DNA of 64,000 nt from contig JAPDOI010000187.1 in NCBI GenBank assembly GCA_029168955.1, forward strand, positions 1,188,501 through 1,252,500. Direction: 5' to 3'. The translations under genes were made by a program, and so were the position numbers. The notes under the pieces were generated by a model. It saw only the letters and a list, made by a program, of their open reading frames with translations, made no database searches and was not told the origin of the DNA. The stretch is from Aplectana chamaeleonis. Its lineage: Eukaryota; Nematoda; Chromadorea; Rhabditida; Cosmocercidae. Shown in pieces: positions 22,461-34,189 of the stretch. Numbering within the stretch: position 1 is the first letter of the stretch; each line of letters begins with the position of its first letter.

Positions 22461-22539
22461 GCGCCACGCGCCACGGGAAGTGTGTGGGCCTAACTGGGCT
22501 CAGAGGAACGATAATAATTAACTTCTCATTTTGCAATGA

Positions 22540-23540
22540 TTGGATTATTCTATGCGTCACAATATACATCTACAAGTACGCCGCGAAGCGGCGTGGGTAT
22601 GCAGCTTGTCAGAGCATATTGCTCTAACCCGTGAGCAACCACTGGACAACTGCCTTCCGTTTTTCATTGAAGAGATTGTTAACCAAGATGGTGGCTACAA
22701 AACTATGCGGCACCGAATCCCGAGCTATAAAAATTCAATTGTCCACTATTTATCCTTCTATTCTTCGTATACAGAAAGATCTGTGGTGAGGAATATGTTC
22801 CGTACAGCATTCAGTGTTTGCACCAGCAACAAGGAAATGAACTGTTCCATCAGTTTAGCACGTAACGTGCTCACGCAAACGGATATGGTGTTCCAGGCAC
22901 TCGTCAGCGCTGGTGGAATCCATTCCACTACCAGCTGCATCGAGCAAACACACTCCTAGAAGATCGCTCTCTGCCTACCTTTTATCTCTAATCGATTCTG
23001 TCATGACAATCAGCGATGCTTGAGAGGGTCGGATCTAACCCGACAGGTGTATCTGGTCAATACTCCACTCGATAACATGAAACGCCTCCTGGTAAGGAAC
23101 CTTACATTCAAATGGCTTTGCATCACCTACAACTGCCTTACCTCTCGTTCTGGAAGGCAAGGTGATTGTGTCCGCGCTGGCTTTATTTACGTGGTCACCT
23201 GTGATATAATATGGTGAGGTCTGCTTTGACGAAACAGTAAGGATTAACTAAGAGCACATGGATGAGAAGTCTCGCGCGCGCCAATCAACTCCACTTGGTG
23301 CCCATCGCATCTCAAAGCGCAGTGAAGACGATTCTGAAGCCAATGTGAGCATCCTTCCGCGCAACGTGATATAATGTCCAGAAGGACCTTGGAAGCGTTT
23401 CGGATCCAAAGCAAGGATGCAGCAGAGAATCTAGGGCAAGAATGCAATTCCACCACTGACGAAATGTGGCCTATGATATGAGATCAAGTTAGTACCTTCA
23501 ACTCCTATAGGAACCACCCCATCCTGCTTGTTTCATTTCT
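22540..23540 (+). mobile_element. Penelope-like element fragment, C-terminal part
   Basis: A decayed 3' portion of a Penelope-like retroelement of a different family from that at 54-56 kb. About 22710-22960 encodes the post-RT region (KNSIVHYLSFYS, VVRNMFRTAFSVC, SISLARNVLTQ). About 23020-23217 encodes LDNMKRLLVRN then SGRQGDCVRAGFIYVVTC, the segment that leads into the GIY-YIG endonuclease. About 23238-23500, in another frame, carries TPLGAHRISKRSEDDFEANV, matching the endonuclease tail. Frameshifts and stops separate the pieces and no RT core remains. Confidence 0.65.
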
Positions 23541-25767
23541 GGCTACTGTTCTTTACTTAGAGTGCTGTAACAGCCGTTTTGGAAGGTTACTGCTAGCGCT
23601 GTGACTGCCGTTTCGAAAGGTACGAGAAGATCGAGTTAACACCTTGCTGATCGATTGCTAGTATGTGAACGAATATTGCTTCGGAGCGCTGCTGGGGTTC
23701 GAATGGTTGGTTTCGCGCATAGTTCTTGTCTTTCACGGGATCTGGAGAAAGCTCCATGGTCAATATTCGTTAGCCGATTAAAGATCAAAACAATCTCGAG
23801 AAGGCTACAAGCAATACAAGACAATTCTCCTAGATTGATTTTTAACAGACGGCAAGAACATGCTACACTCTGCAAATAGCATGGTGAAAAAAAAGATTTC
23901 TAACAGGACAGTATCCCGTTCACAGCTAGAATCGTGTTCAGACGGAGTCACAGGTACGGCTCCGACTTAGCTGCGATTAAAATTCATCGCTCACTTGCAT
24001 TGGTATGTAGTTGTTATAGTAGATGAGGCAACTCGAAAATCCTGGAAATTAAACAACATGTGTAGATGAAGCCTAAAAAGGTGGCATCAATAGTTAAATA
24101 GCGAACTAGAACTGCCGTAGACGGTCAACAATTTTCATCATCGTTCTGACTGTCTGCAGTGTAATCGTGATTCATATGTATGAGATCCGATCACCTCCCC
24201 TTCATTTCCCCTCCTCTAGCCAGGGTCAGTAGCGGTGCGAGCTACCGGCTGTCACTGCGTTGTGACTATATCAATCACTGATCGACTGTCAATGTGAATA
24301 CGCCGGCATAGAAACGCACACGCGGCGCTCAAGTGAATGACCGTTGTAACCAGCCACCTGGCAGCAGTGAGCATTCTTTGGTGAGGCGACTGACTGCAAG
24401 AAATGGGTGGTAACTCCGCTCACAGACGCAGAGGAAAGAGCAATAGCGCGCGATGCAAAGAGAAGTTTGCTCGATATCGCGGACGTGGGGTCGTGCACGT
24501 CCAAAGGTGACGACTTCTTGAGAAAAGTGCGCCCCGAGAAAGGGCAGTGGGGCGCCTGCGAAGCGACCAGTCCGCTGTCCACTTATCACCCCATCGCAGC
24601 AGGGTGGCCATCCTCGTTGTTTAGGTGGAAAAGAAACGATTGCACCTGTTGGATGACAGCCATCCAGCTCGGCTGCCAGCAGATAGGAATGACAGGCGAA
24701 AAGTTCGAAGGTTCAACTGATGATTCAATGATTCCTGGCAAAGCTCAATGGGAACTTCACGTTGCAATGTACGTAGCTGTCATGAATACGCCTCATTTAT
24801 AGATTTCACATCTTTACTCCTATTCTAAGCTCAACTTCGATTTTCTAAAAGTTGTTGTGGCCAAATTCAACCATTTTCAGATTTTTTTGCAATTATCGCT
24901 CATTGCAAGTAAAATTAGATTTGGTAAAATCAGAAAAAGGTAGCCATTAAAGAGAGATGGCTGCAAAATGGTTTCGTTCTCAAGAAGAGGCATAAAACTT
25001 ACGAGATCCGCGTGTACTAGTTAATAAATATTGTATAGATGTTCATCTGACTGTGGTTTTTGTCTAAACTTCGTTTTCCACTTCTAGGAACAACTTCACT
25101 GCTGAAAAGCGTGAAGCAGGCTTAGGAAAAAAATTAGCTCATCATTCACAAAAATCCTTTAAACTTTTTGGTTTCCCTTGTAGAGGAAAGACACCAGGCA
25201 ATCATAGTAATGTGTACCATGGTCTCGGTGGTGAGTGGCCGACCAACAAAAAATTATCAACACCGTTTTTTTAATTCAGGATTCTGCCGCTTTCATGATT
25301 TTTGCTGAGAATTCTGAAATCTCATCATCCAAGATTTTACTCAGTGAAAGAGCTTAACTGCTTCTCGTAATCTTTCAAAATCAAAATCAATAAACAGCTG
25401 GCACGCCAATTCATTCCATAGTGAACACTGGCTGTAATCAAGCTTCTAGAGGACAATAAAAAGTGGTTGCTTGATCGCTCTATTTCGATAAAGATCTAGA
25501 GTATTGCTAAGCGTACCACTGACACAATCATTACCAGTACGATTGCATCTTGCACTGAAGTCAACTGTAGTGCAATCGAATGCTTGTAACCTGACTAATT
25601 ATTTTTGACTCCTGTTCTTGATTGCCATTGTCAATTTGGAAGAAATCGCAGCCATTACCGTTCTTCGTCCTGATCTCAAGCAATAGCTCATTTGACGAAA
25701 ATCGACCACTTTTCGTTCATCGGATTTCGATTCGGTATCAGAGAAGGCAACCGTCGAGGCCGCCCAA
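23541..25767. other. Unassigned sequence
   Basis: No supported gene. An open frame at 24407-24802 (+) lacks any recognisable domain and overlaps frames on the other strand, so I leave it uncalled. No clear inverted or tandem repeats. Confidence 0.35.
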
Positions 25768-26215
25768 CATAAAAGGCGCAGTACACCCTGGAATACGAAC
25801 TTTGAGATTTTCATGTAAGACGAGATCTCAGTTCCTCCAAATAAGCGGGGTAGAGGCGAGCATTACGGGCCCGGACCCCCTCAATCACAACCCCGGACTT
25901 CTCCCCCTTTCTTGATTTTCGAAATCAATAGCGGTTAGATAAATGAAAGAATTTCAACAGCGTCTTCAATTTTCATTCCCTTGCCTGTCTGCCTTCCATC
26001 CTGATTGGATCTCCAACAACGACTGCGAATGGGGGAAACTACAAGCCCAAGGCAACTCGTCCACCAATTTTCGCCCGCAAAATATAGACAATTTTTAAAA
26101 AGCTATAACTCCATACAAGAGGGACTGGAACGATTCTAAGCAAACCTACGCGTGAGATTCTCTTCAAGACAAACAGAAAATCAGAAAAACAAAATGATAT
26201 TCTGGATGCCATTAA
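25768..26215 (+). mobile_element. TTAA-type MITE, family T2, diverged
   Basis: Starts ATAAAAGGCGCAGTACACCC and ends CTGGATGCCATTAAG; the left TTAA is mutated. The interior keeps the T2 landmarks (CAAATAAGCG, ACTCGTCCACCAATTTTCGC) with many differences, so this is an old copy. Confidence 0.6.
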
Positions 26216-26980
26216 GAAGGCTATTCGTTCCGATATCCATAGCTTAAAATTATTGCAAACGATTTATCTTCGTTTATGTGAAATTTTTCTCGAAATCGTT
26301 TAGCTGAAATCTGCATAGACGAGTCATATGTTGTTTTCTCAACCCAGTTTACAAGCATGTACGCTGGCTTCACCTTTGTACTGCGCAGGTTGTTCCGCAT
26401 TTATTGGCGCTCAGATATATGAAGTGTATTTCAAACACCAAATCGAACTTCAATAACAGAAACTATGGATGCATTCATTTATATAGCAAGGCAAAAGAAT
26501 GACCAGATCTCAAAATGTGCGTCATCTGCTTGAATACAGGCTCCTAAAATGGTATTAAGTATCGAGGTGGACTAGCGCAGACGCGCTAAGCGGAGGAGGG
26601 CGTGTGCGAAGAATGAGACACCTAGATTCTGGTTCATTTCAAGTGAACTCCTGTTTTCGATTATCACAGCGCGGGGCGGTGGCTTCCTCGTCGGAACCTC
26701 CTGATCACTGGCTATACAACACCGAGCCTCACCGCTCCGCTGCTGGTGATAATCGAAATCCACAGGTCACTAGGCGTTTGCCAAAGTCTACGTGCATAGT
26801 AGCCCGAAATCGGTTATAGCGCGCTAGGGAGATTCTTAATGCCGTCTTTAGTCGTCTGTCGTCTCCTGAAGGCGTCACTGCAGCTACGAAGATTGGTGTA
26901 ATCCCTTTCGTCCCACGCTTTTCCGAGTGTTATTTCGAGAATCCCAAATTGGTTGGTCGAGTTTCTTATACATTGGGCTT
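26216..26980. other. Unassigned sequence
   Basis: No supported gene or repeat. GC-richer around 26570-26770 with overlapping short frames on both strands. Confidence 0.35.
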
Positions 26981-27457
26981 GAAGGCACAGTTCAAGCTCA
27001 GTGACGAAATCTGAGATTTCTACATAGTTGTGAAGCAGACCCGCCCCATATAGCACATGCCAAGTGCGAGCTCTCACTTCCTGCGGATAAGCGAGATATC
27101 GGAGGAAGCCACCCTGGGGCGCCCACATCAGAAGCCACTCAGACGCGCCCCTATTACGATCTTTCGAGCTAAACAGTGGCGAGATGAGCGACGAATTCCT
27201 ATCAGTAGCCCCGTTCTTCCCTTCATTCTCAGCCTCTCTCGTTGTTCAGGTCGGGTTGGGGACGTGCGAATGACGGAGGTTACAAGCTTCGGACAACTCG
27301 TCCACCACGCTTCCGAAGCTCAATTTTTGAGGGACCATAAATTCGTTCCCAGCGGGTCTCGTACGTTTCCAGAGACATCATTGGAATTACCGTGGTACCG
27401 TTTTCAAGATAGGTAGGAAAACAGGAATCAGATTCTGAGGTGGTACTGTGCCTTTAA
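26981..27457 (+). mobile_element. TTAA-type MITE, mosaic of families T2 and T3
   Basis: The left part follows T2 (GGCACAGTTCAAGCTCAG, then a CATATAGCACATGCCAAG landmark). The right part follows T3 (CTTCGGACAACTCGTCCACC, TTTTTGAGGGACCATAA, TTTCAAGATAGG) before ending GTACTGTGCCTTTAA. The next element begins at the same TTAA. Confidence 0.65.
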
Positions 27458-27916
27458 AAGAACAGACACCCAAAAAATATTTTCCAGTTTTTATGATTAT
27501 CTTTGAGAGAGCCGCTCTCTGATCACAATGGTATCTCTGGAATCGTCCAAGATCCCCTATGAACGGAGATAGGGCTCCTTGAAAATGCCTGCATTTTGAG
27601 GGCAAAAATTTCGTGGTCGAGTTGTCTCAGGCTTGTATTTCTCTTCATTCGCAATCGCTGCACGACAGCAAAAGAGGATGAGGAGATACACCGGCGATGG
27701 ATTGAAGAACGACGACATGTTGAGAATTCATCCATTCATTTAGCCGCTATCGAGTTCGTAAATCTGGTAGGGGGCCGGGCCTGTAGTGGTCGCTTATGTC
27801 TTGCTTATTTGAGGGCATTGAGATCTCGCATTTGGCACGTGTTAAACAGGAAGGGTGTGCCACACAATCAAATAAAAATCACCAAATTCATGATTAAGGG
27901 TGTAATTTGACTTTAA
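27454..27916 (-). mobile_element. TTAA-type MITE, family T2, inverted
   Basis: Begins TTAAAAGAACAGACACCC and ends in a degraded inverse of the T2 start (TTAAGGGTGTAATTTGACTT). The interior is T2 in reverse. Joined tail to tail with the preceding mosaic copy. Confidence 0.65.
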
Positions 27917-28130
27917 TCACAGACTGGGAAAAGAAGATGAAGTTGGGTTTGCCAGCCGCCGCCAGTCATACATTAGTCCGTTGGACCTCGACAAATCAAC
28001 AGGTGGGGAGAGGACAAGGGGCAAATATGAAACATTTATTCAGCAAATATAACAAAACAAAACCTACAAAAACAAGCAATAGAGAGAAAAACTGCTGACA
28101 ATAACAAAATCGGTTTTTTAAAGCTTCCTA

Positions 28131-28684
28131 TTAAAGGCAGTGGTCGCGATCAAATATGCTTGCCGTCTTTTTTTCTCTAAACCCTTTTCTGGGTCTCGAG
28201 TAGTAGGACCTATAAGAAAAAATCGCGAAAAAACCACTGTTTTGGACCAAATTTGAAGCCTGAACTTTCTTGTCTTTTGATGGTGGACGAGCCCACTCCA
28301 CATCATCGGCATCGGTGACCTCTTATATCAAGAACATCAGTTGGCTTGAAATTGAATTTCAATCAATGAAGCTTTGGATTTATGTGCACATCTAGTCAAA
28401 ACATTGACTGAAGTGATGCTTTCATTGTTCAACTGTTTTCTTCGTTAAATTTGCATTTATTTCGTCCTCTGAATGTCGATGATTTTTGACTGCTCGGCAT
28501 GAGACGGCGATCTTTTTCGTCATCGCTGTGCACGTGTGCACGAAACAGCTTATTTGGGCCCTAAAAGCTCTAATTCTAGCCCGATTTTCACCGCTCTACC
28601 TTCATAGTTTTTCAGCTGTTTTTGATCTGAGCTGATTTTTGTAGTTTTCTCTATAGCGTTTTTCATCGTGACCACAGCCTTTAA
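28131..28684 (+). mobile_element. TTAA-bounded MITE, family T1, intact copy
   Basis: 554 bp between TTAA at 28131 and TTAA at 28681, with ends TTAAAGGCAGTGGTCGCGAT and TCGTGACCACAGCCTTTAA. It has no interruption, so it serves as the reference for the other T1 copies. Landmarks: AAACCCTTTTCTGGG, GTGGACGAGCCCACTCCAC, GTGCACGTGTGCACG, and GCTGATTTTTGTAG. Non-coding. Confidence 0.85.
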
Positions 28685-29100
28685 TGGGCGGTGCCGTAAT
28701 CTGAGCGGGCATCAATAGAGCGCGGCAATCAAGCGATTCAAAAGGAACACGAATGGAACAACTTCTTTTCTACACAATGCAGATCGCCCATTTTACAATT
28801 TTTTCACAGGATTCAGACTTGATGAACAGAACGGGTAATCTTCGACGCGGTGAAATCTATGAGCTAGCTTCGGCGCCTTTCTCGAACGGAGTTTGCTGCA
28901 TACCCTGAAGGCAAATTTTGTTGAAAGCAGCTCGGTCTGCTTGCGAAGTGAAGACTGGATTAAGGCATAAAACAGTCCTTCACGGAAATCTCCTTGTGAA
29001 TTTCCTCATTGATTTAATGCTCGAATCCACGAAAACTAGCGAAGTTTCTCCGTCGCCTGTGATAACCCCCCTAGCCAATAGATGAGCAGAACCAGCGGCC

Positions 29101-29230
29101 GGATTCACCACTGGGCACATCCTGGGTTTGTCGGTTTAGGTTGGGGTAAGCGACGGTAACATTTCGGTTGCGCTGGCGCAATTAAACTCAACCCAAATCG
29201 ACAAACCCACGGTTGCGCAATGATGGATCC
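29101..29230. repeat. Small imperfect palindromic MITE
   Basis: The left arm GGATTCACCACTGGGCAC with GGGTTTGTCGGTTTAGG faces a right arm CCTAAATCGACAAACCC-like sequence and GCGCAATGATGGATCC. Arms are about 45 bp with several mismatches. Confidence 0.55.
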
Positions 29231-30589
29231 ACCCACAGGGGTCTTTCCAGGGATTCTTCAATATGCTATAGCCTTTTCGGTATATCTGACGATAATCCGA
29301 TTGTCTTGGCGGTTCGTTGTCGGCTACAATATGAAGACAGTCTCATCTGAGAAGATCGTTTAGAGGTGTGCAACTCCGTTGTGGCGATGCGAGATCCTCT
29401 TCGAGCAGTCAAGCAGAAGAGGACATTTTGAAACCCAGTCATTTTCCGTATGTGAGTAAACCTATTGATGCCTCTCGCATTTGAAATGACTTAATTTCAA
29501 TATCTGGGCACCCATCGCGTCACACAGCGACAGCCACAGTGGCAGAGACAGGCTTCGGTACATTTTCAGTATGTGAGCCTTCCGCGACACGTCGCAGCGA
29601 CAGTCATGCGACAACTGTTCATACGACGGCCGATGTCGTTGCTCCGACCCGCCGCGATTTGTGCTGGAAGGCATGCCTGTCGCTGACAACAGCGACAGAG
29701 TGTACCACATCCCTAACCCTCGTCGTCCTCCGACACGCTTTCATGCGCCAGCGATTGAGCGCAGGGCGCTAGCGTCTTGAGGGCTATGCAGAGTTTAACC
29801 GCGGTGGGTCCCGCTGCGGCACGGCAGTGTTGGAGAATGGGGGACGCCAAGCAGCGGGCGGGGGCGGAGACGCGGTGACCTCGCAGCGTGCTTTGACCGT
29901 CGCAACAACAGTTACTTTCGAAGCGACACCGTCTGCAATCGGCGGCAGGAAATGGTCTGGACCATTTCCTGCTGCAACGAAGAACTTCGCTTTCGATTGG
30001 CTCGAGCTCGTTTCTCGACTTCTCCATCAAATCGAACTTCTCGAGGCGTTCTTTTTCAATTGTACACAGAAAACAATGATTGAAGAATATTCAAAAGTGT
30101 ACGACTTCTATAATTATCCAAATTTGCATTTTTCTTTTATGCTTTTTTTTTGGACAACGTGGCCCAGTGGTGGGAATTTATGGTTTGTATCTGACTTGAA
30201 GGAAGCCGCGATGCAGCCACTCTCACGCTATCTTGGAAGCGGATTGGTTGTCTTTCAATTTTCACCATTGTGTTTGTTCGAAAACAACCCCTCGGCTTTC
30301 ATGATGAAGTTATCATACCAGCGTCACGGCTTCCCAATAAAGAGATTTGGGATACGTGTATGCAGTTGCTACAAATTGTCTACAAGTTTTGGTGTCTCGA
30401 ACTATCTGAAGTTAACCTTAAAAAATAATTGAAGTGATGACATCGTCACTTCTTAACGCGAATTTCAAGTTCACTTCACTGCTTCTTTTAGATATTTTTT
30501 TTGGAGGTTCTTCCTAAGCTTTCCCAGCATTTCAAAGCAAATATAGCTCATAAAAATTGTTCCGTCGAATGAATGAGGGCGTACGCAAA
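29231..30589. other. Unassigned sequence, moderately GC-rich
   Basis: No supported gene. CAGCGACAG words recur in both orientations at 29520-29700. A 26-bp palindrome at 29946-29971 (CAGGAAATGGTC and its inverse around TG) lies inside a 606-bp open frame at 29827-30432 (+) that has no recognisable domain. Confidence 0.35.
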
Positions 30590-30740
30590 GGTATCGTCAG
30601 TGACTAGATGAGGGATCGCCGCGACGTTGCTTGGCGGGAAAAATTGCGTGAGCAATAGCCACTCTCCCTTCGTTTTCCCGCGCGCAATTTTTCCCGCCGA
30701 GCAGCGTCGCGGCGATCCCTCATCCAGTGATGGACGATAG
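30590..30740. repeat. GC-rich palindromic MITE, copy 3, inverted loop
   Basis: Arms as in the copies at 2304 and 8386 (GAGGGATCGCCGCGACG and inverse). The loop reads in the opposite direction (AATAGCCACTCTCCCTTCG), showing insertion in reverse orientation. Confidence 0.8.
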
Positions 30741-30904
30741 AACGGCGACGCTGACGGCGAAGTCGCCGCAACTCTGCGAGGTGTTGGTGTCCAACGCTGC
30801 GTCAGGTTTTGACCCCGCCCCGAACCTCTCGCTCGAAGACGTGTCGCTGGTCGCTGCAACTCTGCAAAGCCCTTTAGTGTTGTAAGTCAGCGTTTCAGCG
30901 ATAT

Positions 30905-31092
30905 GACGCACGTGTGTGCACGTGTGCACGAACTTTGCGCACGTGTGCACGAACTGGAAAATTAGGGTCTTAATAACCATAATTCTAGCCCGCTTTTCAA
31001 CGCGCTACCTTTATAGATTTTCGGCTGTTTTCAATCTAAGCTGAATTTTGTAGTTGTTTTGATAATGTTTTTCATCGTGACCACTGCCTTTA
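30905..31092 (+). mobile_element. T1 right-end fragment, first of a four-element chain
   Basis: Begins in the CACGTGTGCAC region of T1 and continues to the right end GTGACCACTGCCTTTAA. The left two-thirds are missing. The CACGTGTGCACGAACT motif is locally duplicated. Confidence 0.75.
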
Positions 31093-31580
31093 AAGGCACA
31101 GAACACCCTCAGATATTAATTTTGAGATTTTTATGTAATTGTGTAGAAGACCCCTCCTGTATAACACGTGCCAAATGCGAGATCTCAATTCCTCCAAATA
31201 AGCGAGATATAGGCGACTACCACAGGCCCGACTCCCTCCGCTCACCACCACAGGCCCGACCTCCGAACAAATTTTCGAACTTGATAGCGGCTTGATGGAT
31301 GGATGAATTCCAACGAATCGTCGTTCTTCAGTGCATTACCGGGCTGTCTCCTAATCAGGCTTTCTCTCACACAACGATTGCGAGTGAAGAGAAATACAGG
31401 CCTCAGACAACTCGTCCACCAATTTTTCACCATCGCAGTCTAGGCATCTTTGAAGAGTCATAACTCTGTTCATAGGGGGTCCTGGACGATTTCAGAGATA
31501 CCACTGTGATCAGCGTGTGACTCTCTACAAGATAAGCATAAAATCCAAAAACTTATTTTCTGGGTGTCCTGTGCCTTTGA
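31089..31580 (+). mobile_element. TTAA-bounded MITE, family T2, second in chain
   Basis: Begins TTAAAGGCACAGAACACCCT and ends GTCCTGTGCCTTTGA, where the shared TTAA has mutated to TTGA. It contains a short internal duplication of ACCACAGGCCCGAC. Confidence 0.8.
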
Positions 31581-32040
31581 AGGCACAGTACACCCTCAGA
31601 TATGAATTTCGGGATTACGTGTAATTGTGTAGAAGACCCCTCCTGTATAACACGTGCCAAATGCGAGACCTCAAATCCTCCAAATAAGCGATATGTAAGC
31701 GACCACCACAGGCCCGACCCCCTTCCGTATTTTGGACCCCGATATCGGCTGGATGGATGAATGAGTTCTTAACGAATCGCCGTTCTTCAGTGCATTGCCG
31801 GACTGTCTCCTTATCCTTACCCGCTTTCGCGCAACAATTGCGAATTAAGAGAAATACAGACCTGAGACAACTCGTCCGCCAATTTTTCACCCTCAAAATC
31901 TTGGCATTTTTGAAGAGTCATAACTCTGTTCACAGGGGGTCCTGGACGATTTCAGAGATACCACAGTGATCAGCGTGTGACTCTCCCCAAGATAAGCATG
32001 AAATATTAAAATTAATTTTTTGGGTGTCCTGTGCCTTTAA
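31577..32040 (+). mobile_element. TTAA-bounded MITE, family T2, third in chain
   Basis: Begins at the mutated junction with AAGGCACAGTACACCCTCAG and ends GTGTCCTGTGCCTTTAA. It is the closest relative of the copy immediately to its left and in the same orientation. Confidence 0.8.
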
Positions 32041-32592
32041 AGGCCGTGGTCGCGATCTAATATGCTTGTCGTCTTTTTCTCTCTAAACCCTTTTCTGGGT
32101 CTCGAGTAGTAGGACCTATGAGAAAAAAATTGCGAAAAAACACTCTTTTGGTCCAAATTTGAAGCCTGAACTTTCTTGTCTTCTGATGGTGGACGAGCCC
32201 ACTCCACATCATCGGCATCGATGACCCCTTTTATCAAAAACATCAGCTGGCTTGAAATTGAAATTCAATCAATGAACATTCGGATTTATGTACACATCTA
32301 GTCAAAAACATTGACTGGAGTGCTTTCTTTCATTGCTCAACTGTTTTTGTTTGGTAAATACGCATTTATTTCTTCCTTTGGATGTCGATGATTTTTGACT
32401 GCTCGGCATGAGACTGCGATCTTTTTTGTCGGCGCTGTGCACGTGTGCACGAACTGGCTTCTTTGGGCCCTAGAAACTCTAATTCTAGCCCGTTTTTCAC
32501 CGCGCTACCTTCATAGTTTTTCAGCTGTTTTTGATCTAAGCTGATTTTGTAGTTTTTTCGACTACGTTTTTCATCGTGACCACTGCCTTTAA
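32037..32592 (+). mobile_element. TTAA-bounded MITE, family T1, fourth in chain
   Basis: Begins TTAAAGGCCGTGGTCGCGAT and ends GTGACCACTGCCTTTAA; 556 bp, colinear with 28131-28684. It shares its left TTAA with the preceding T2 element. Confidence 0.85.
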
Positions 32593-33269
32593 GCAACTCC
32601 GCTCAGCCTTGGTTTTAGGATTCTTGCAATATTTATTGATCTTATATTATAGACTTTAGATTTCTGTTTTTTTTTGTTAATCGAAGTTAATTCCAATTGA
32701 ATTCTCGTGCTGAAAACATGCCAGAGGGTTACAAATTGGGTAAATCAGAGATCAGTTCAGTAGAAAAAGTTGGCGAGCAGCCAATATACTGACAGCTTAC
32801 ATAATCTCGTCGAGTGCGTTCATGCATACGACCCCGGATTATTACCGCTGAGGCTTCTTAGGATACTCGCGATAAGTTCGATTCTCTTCTGGGCGGACCG
32901 ACCGCCTAGTCTTTTAGCGCTAACCGCGCCAAATTGCGGATTGATCGCCGTTGATCACGCGATCGGCCCTAGTCTTCTTCGCGGTAAGTCCGCTTTTTTG
33001 TCCGAGTATGAACACACCACGAGTAACTGCTGCTCATCTTTCTGCGAACGTCGTTGCCTGCTTGCTTGCTTCACCTCCATGGATCACCTCTCGTATTGTC
33101 CATATCGAAAGTGAAAATCCCATCCGCAGCTGCGAACAGTAATTGTTGCGATTCTGCCGAAATTAGTCATGATCCCAGCACGATTATCTTCAGGTCGCGT
33201 GCTGCAACTGCGGATGTTAATTCCGATGTGGACAATACGGTATTAATTTCAGGATTGTTACGATTTCAG

Positions 33270-33383
33270 TATGACAGCTCTTGTTCTTGGAATCGCTCTA
33301 TGTCTTTATATTGCGGGCACAATAATAGCCTTGCCTCTTTGGTATTTGATGCTGACGAAGAGATTTATTCACGTCAACTACAG
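33270..33383 (+). CDS. Candidate exon: first membrane segment of a chemoreceptor-like protein
   Basis: A 114-nt exon-like segment between an ideal nematode acceptor (GATTTCAG at 33262-33269) and a good donor (CAG|GTGAAG, GT at 33384). It encodes a short start (MTALVLG), a hydrophobic span of about 20 residues with ALPLWYLML, then a basic loop KRFIHVNYR. A membrane helix followed by an F/I-H-x-N motif is what the first transmembrane segment and first loop of nematode seven-helix chemoreceptors look like. I see no convincing next exon nearby. It could be a real terminal exon, a pseudogene exon or chance; the family assignment is inference. Confidence 0.35.
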
Positions 33384-34189
33384 GTGAAGTGCTCCTCAAG
33401 GATATTGTTCACAATGTGAATCGTGGCCAATTTTTTTCAATCAGATGTGTGCTGGCCTCCTTCGTTTTAGTAATGTCGAAACACACCATTGAAAGCCGAT
33501 ATGAACTTCTGGAAATCAACCTGCTCTTGAAAAAACGGCGCACTGGAGATTGGCATGGTTTCAGTTCCTGTGCAGGTTATTTGGGGAGCAACCTGCACCT
33601 GCTCCTGAATATCTGTCATCCTCATAGGTTAATACATAAGAGAGGAAAATACGAGAAAAATCCGAGAACGATCTCCTTGGGTCAGTTTTTGCAGGCGCCT
33701 ATACTTTTCGGCCGCCGTGTATTGTTTCAATCATAACCACCCATTAACTGCATACGAGACTTCATAACACTACAGGAATGATGCGAATGGGTCATTTTTT
33801 CTGGTGTCTGCGTAAGTTATATATGCACTGAAAACCTTGCCAGCAGCTGATTATATAATTACAGGGTAAACATGATTTGCTAGGTAGCCTCGTAATTCAG
33901 GCTACGGCGCGAGGTGTGATACAATCCAAATCCAAGTCAAGCGATTTGCTCGCCCCCCCCCTCCCTCCTGGGAAAAAGCGATGGCGGCGACACCGGGGGG
34001 GGGGGGAGGTGCTCACCTCGCAATTTTTTATGGTGAACGAATTTTTAGATCAAGACTACATTGATGCAACGGTTGCATCAATTTATCCTGATAATGCAAT
34101 AAATAAATGTTTTCCACGAAAGCAGACAAAAACAACTGTCCTGCGACAGTGACACCGGAAGTTTGTTCAATGGCTGAACATTGATTAGT
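33384..34189. other. Unassigned sequence with C- and G-tracts
   Basis: No supported gene. At 33950-34010 a run of ten or so C residues and a run of twelve or so G residues lie about 35 bp apart on the same strand, inside a GC-rich patch ending GGTGCTCACC. Confidence 0.4.

Noticed and set aside
20145..22474. Open frames of 100-238 codons in the GC-rich array
   Set aside because: Same cause: a 42-bp repeat open in multiple frames in both directions.
22580..22640. Possible tRNA-like segment (TCAGAGCATATTGCTCT)
   Set aside because: A hairpin is present but no acceptor stem, T-loop GGTTCGA and closing stem at the right spacing.
23690..23710. GGTTCGAAT as a tRNA T-loop
   Set aside because: No matching A-box or acceptor stem upstream.
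24407..24802. 131-codon open frame
   Set aside because: No family motif, and open frames overlap it on the opposite strand.
29827..30432. A 201-codon open frame on the plus strand
   Set aside because: No recognisable domain, no splice or homology support, and it contains a palindrome in its 5' part; chance is the simplest explanation.
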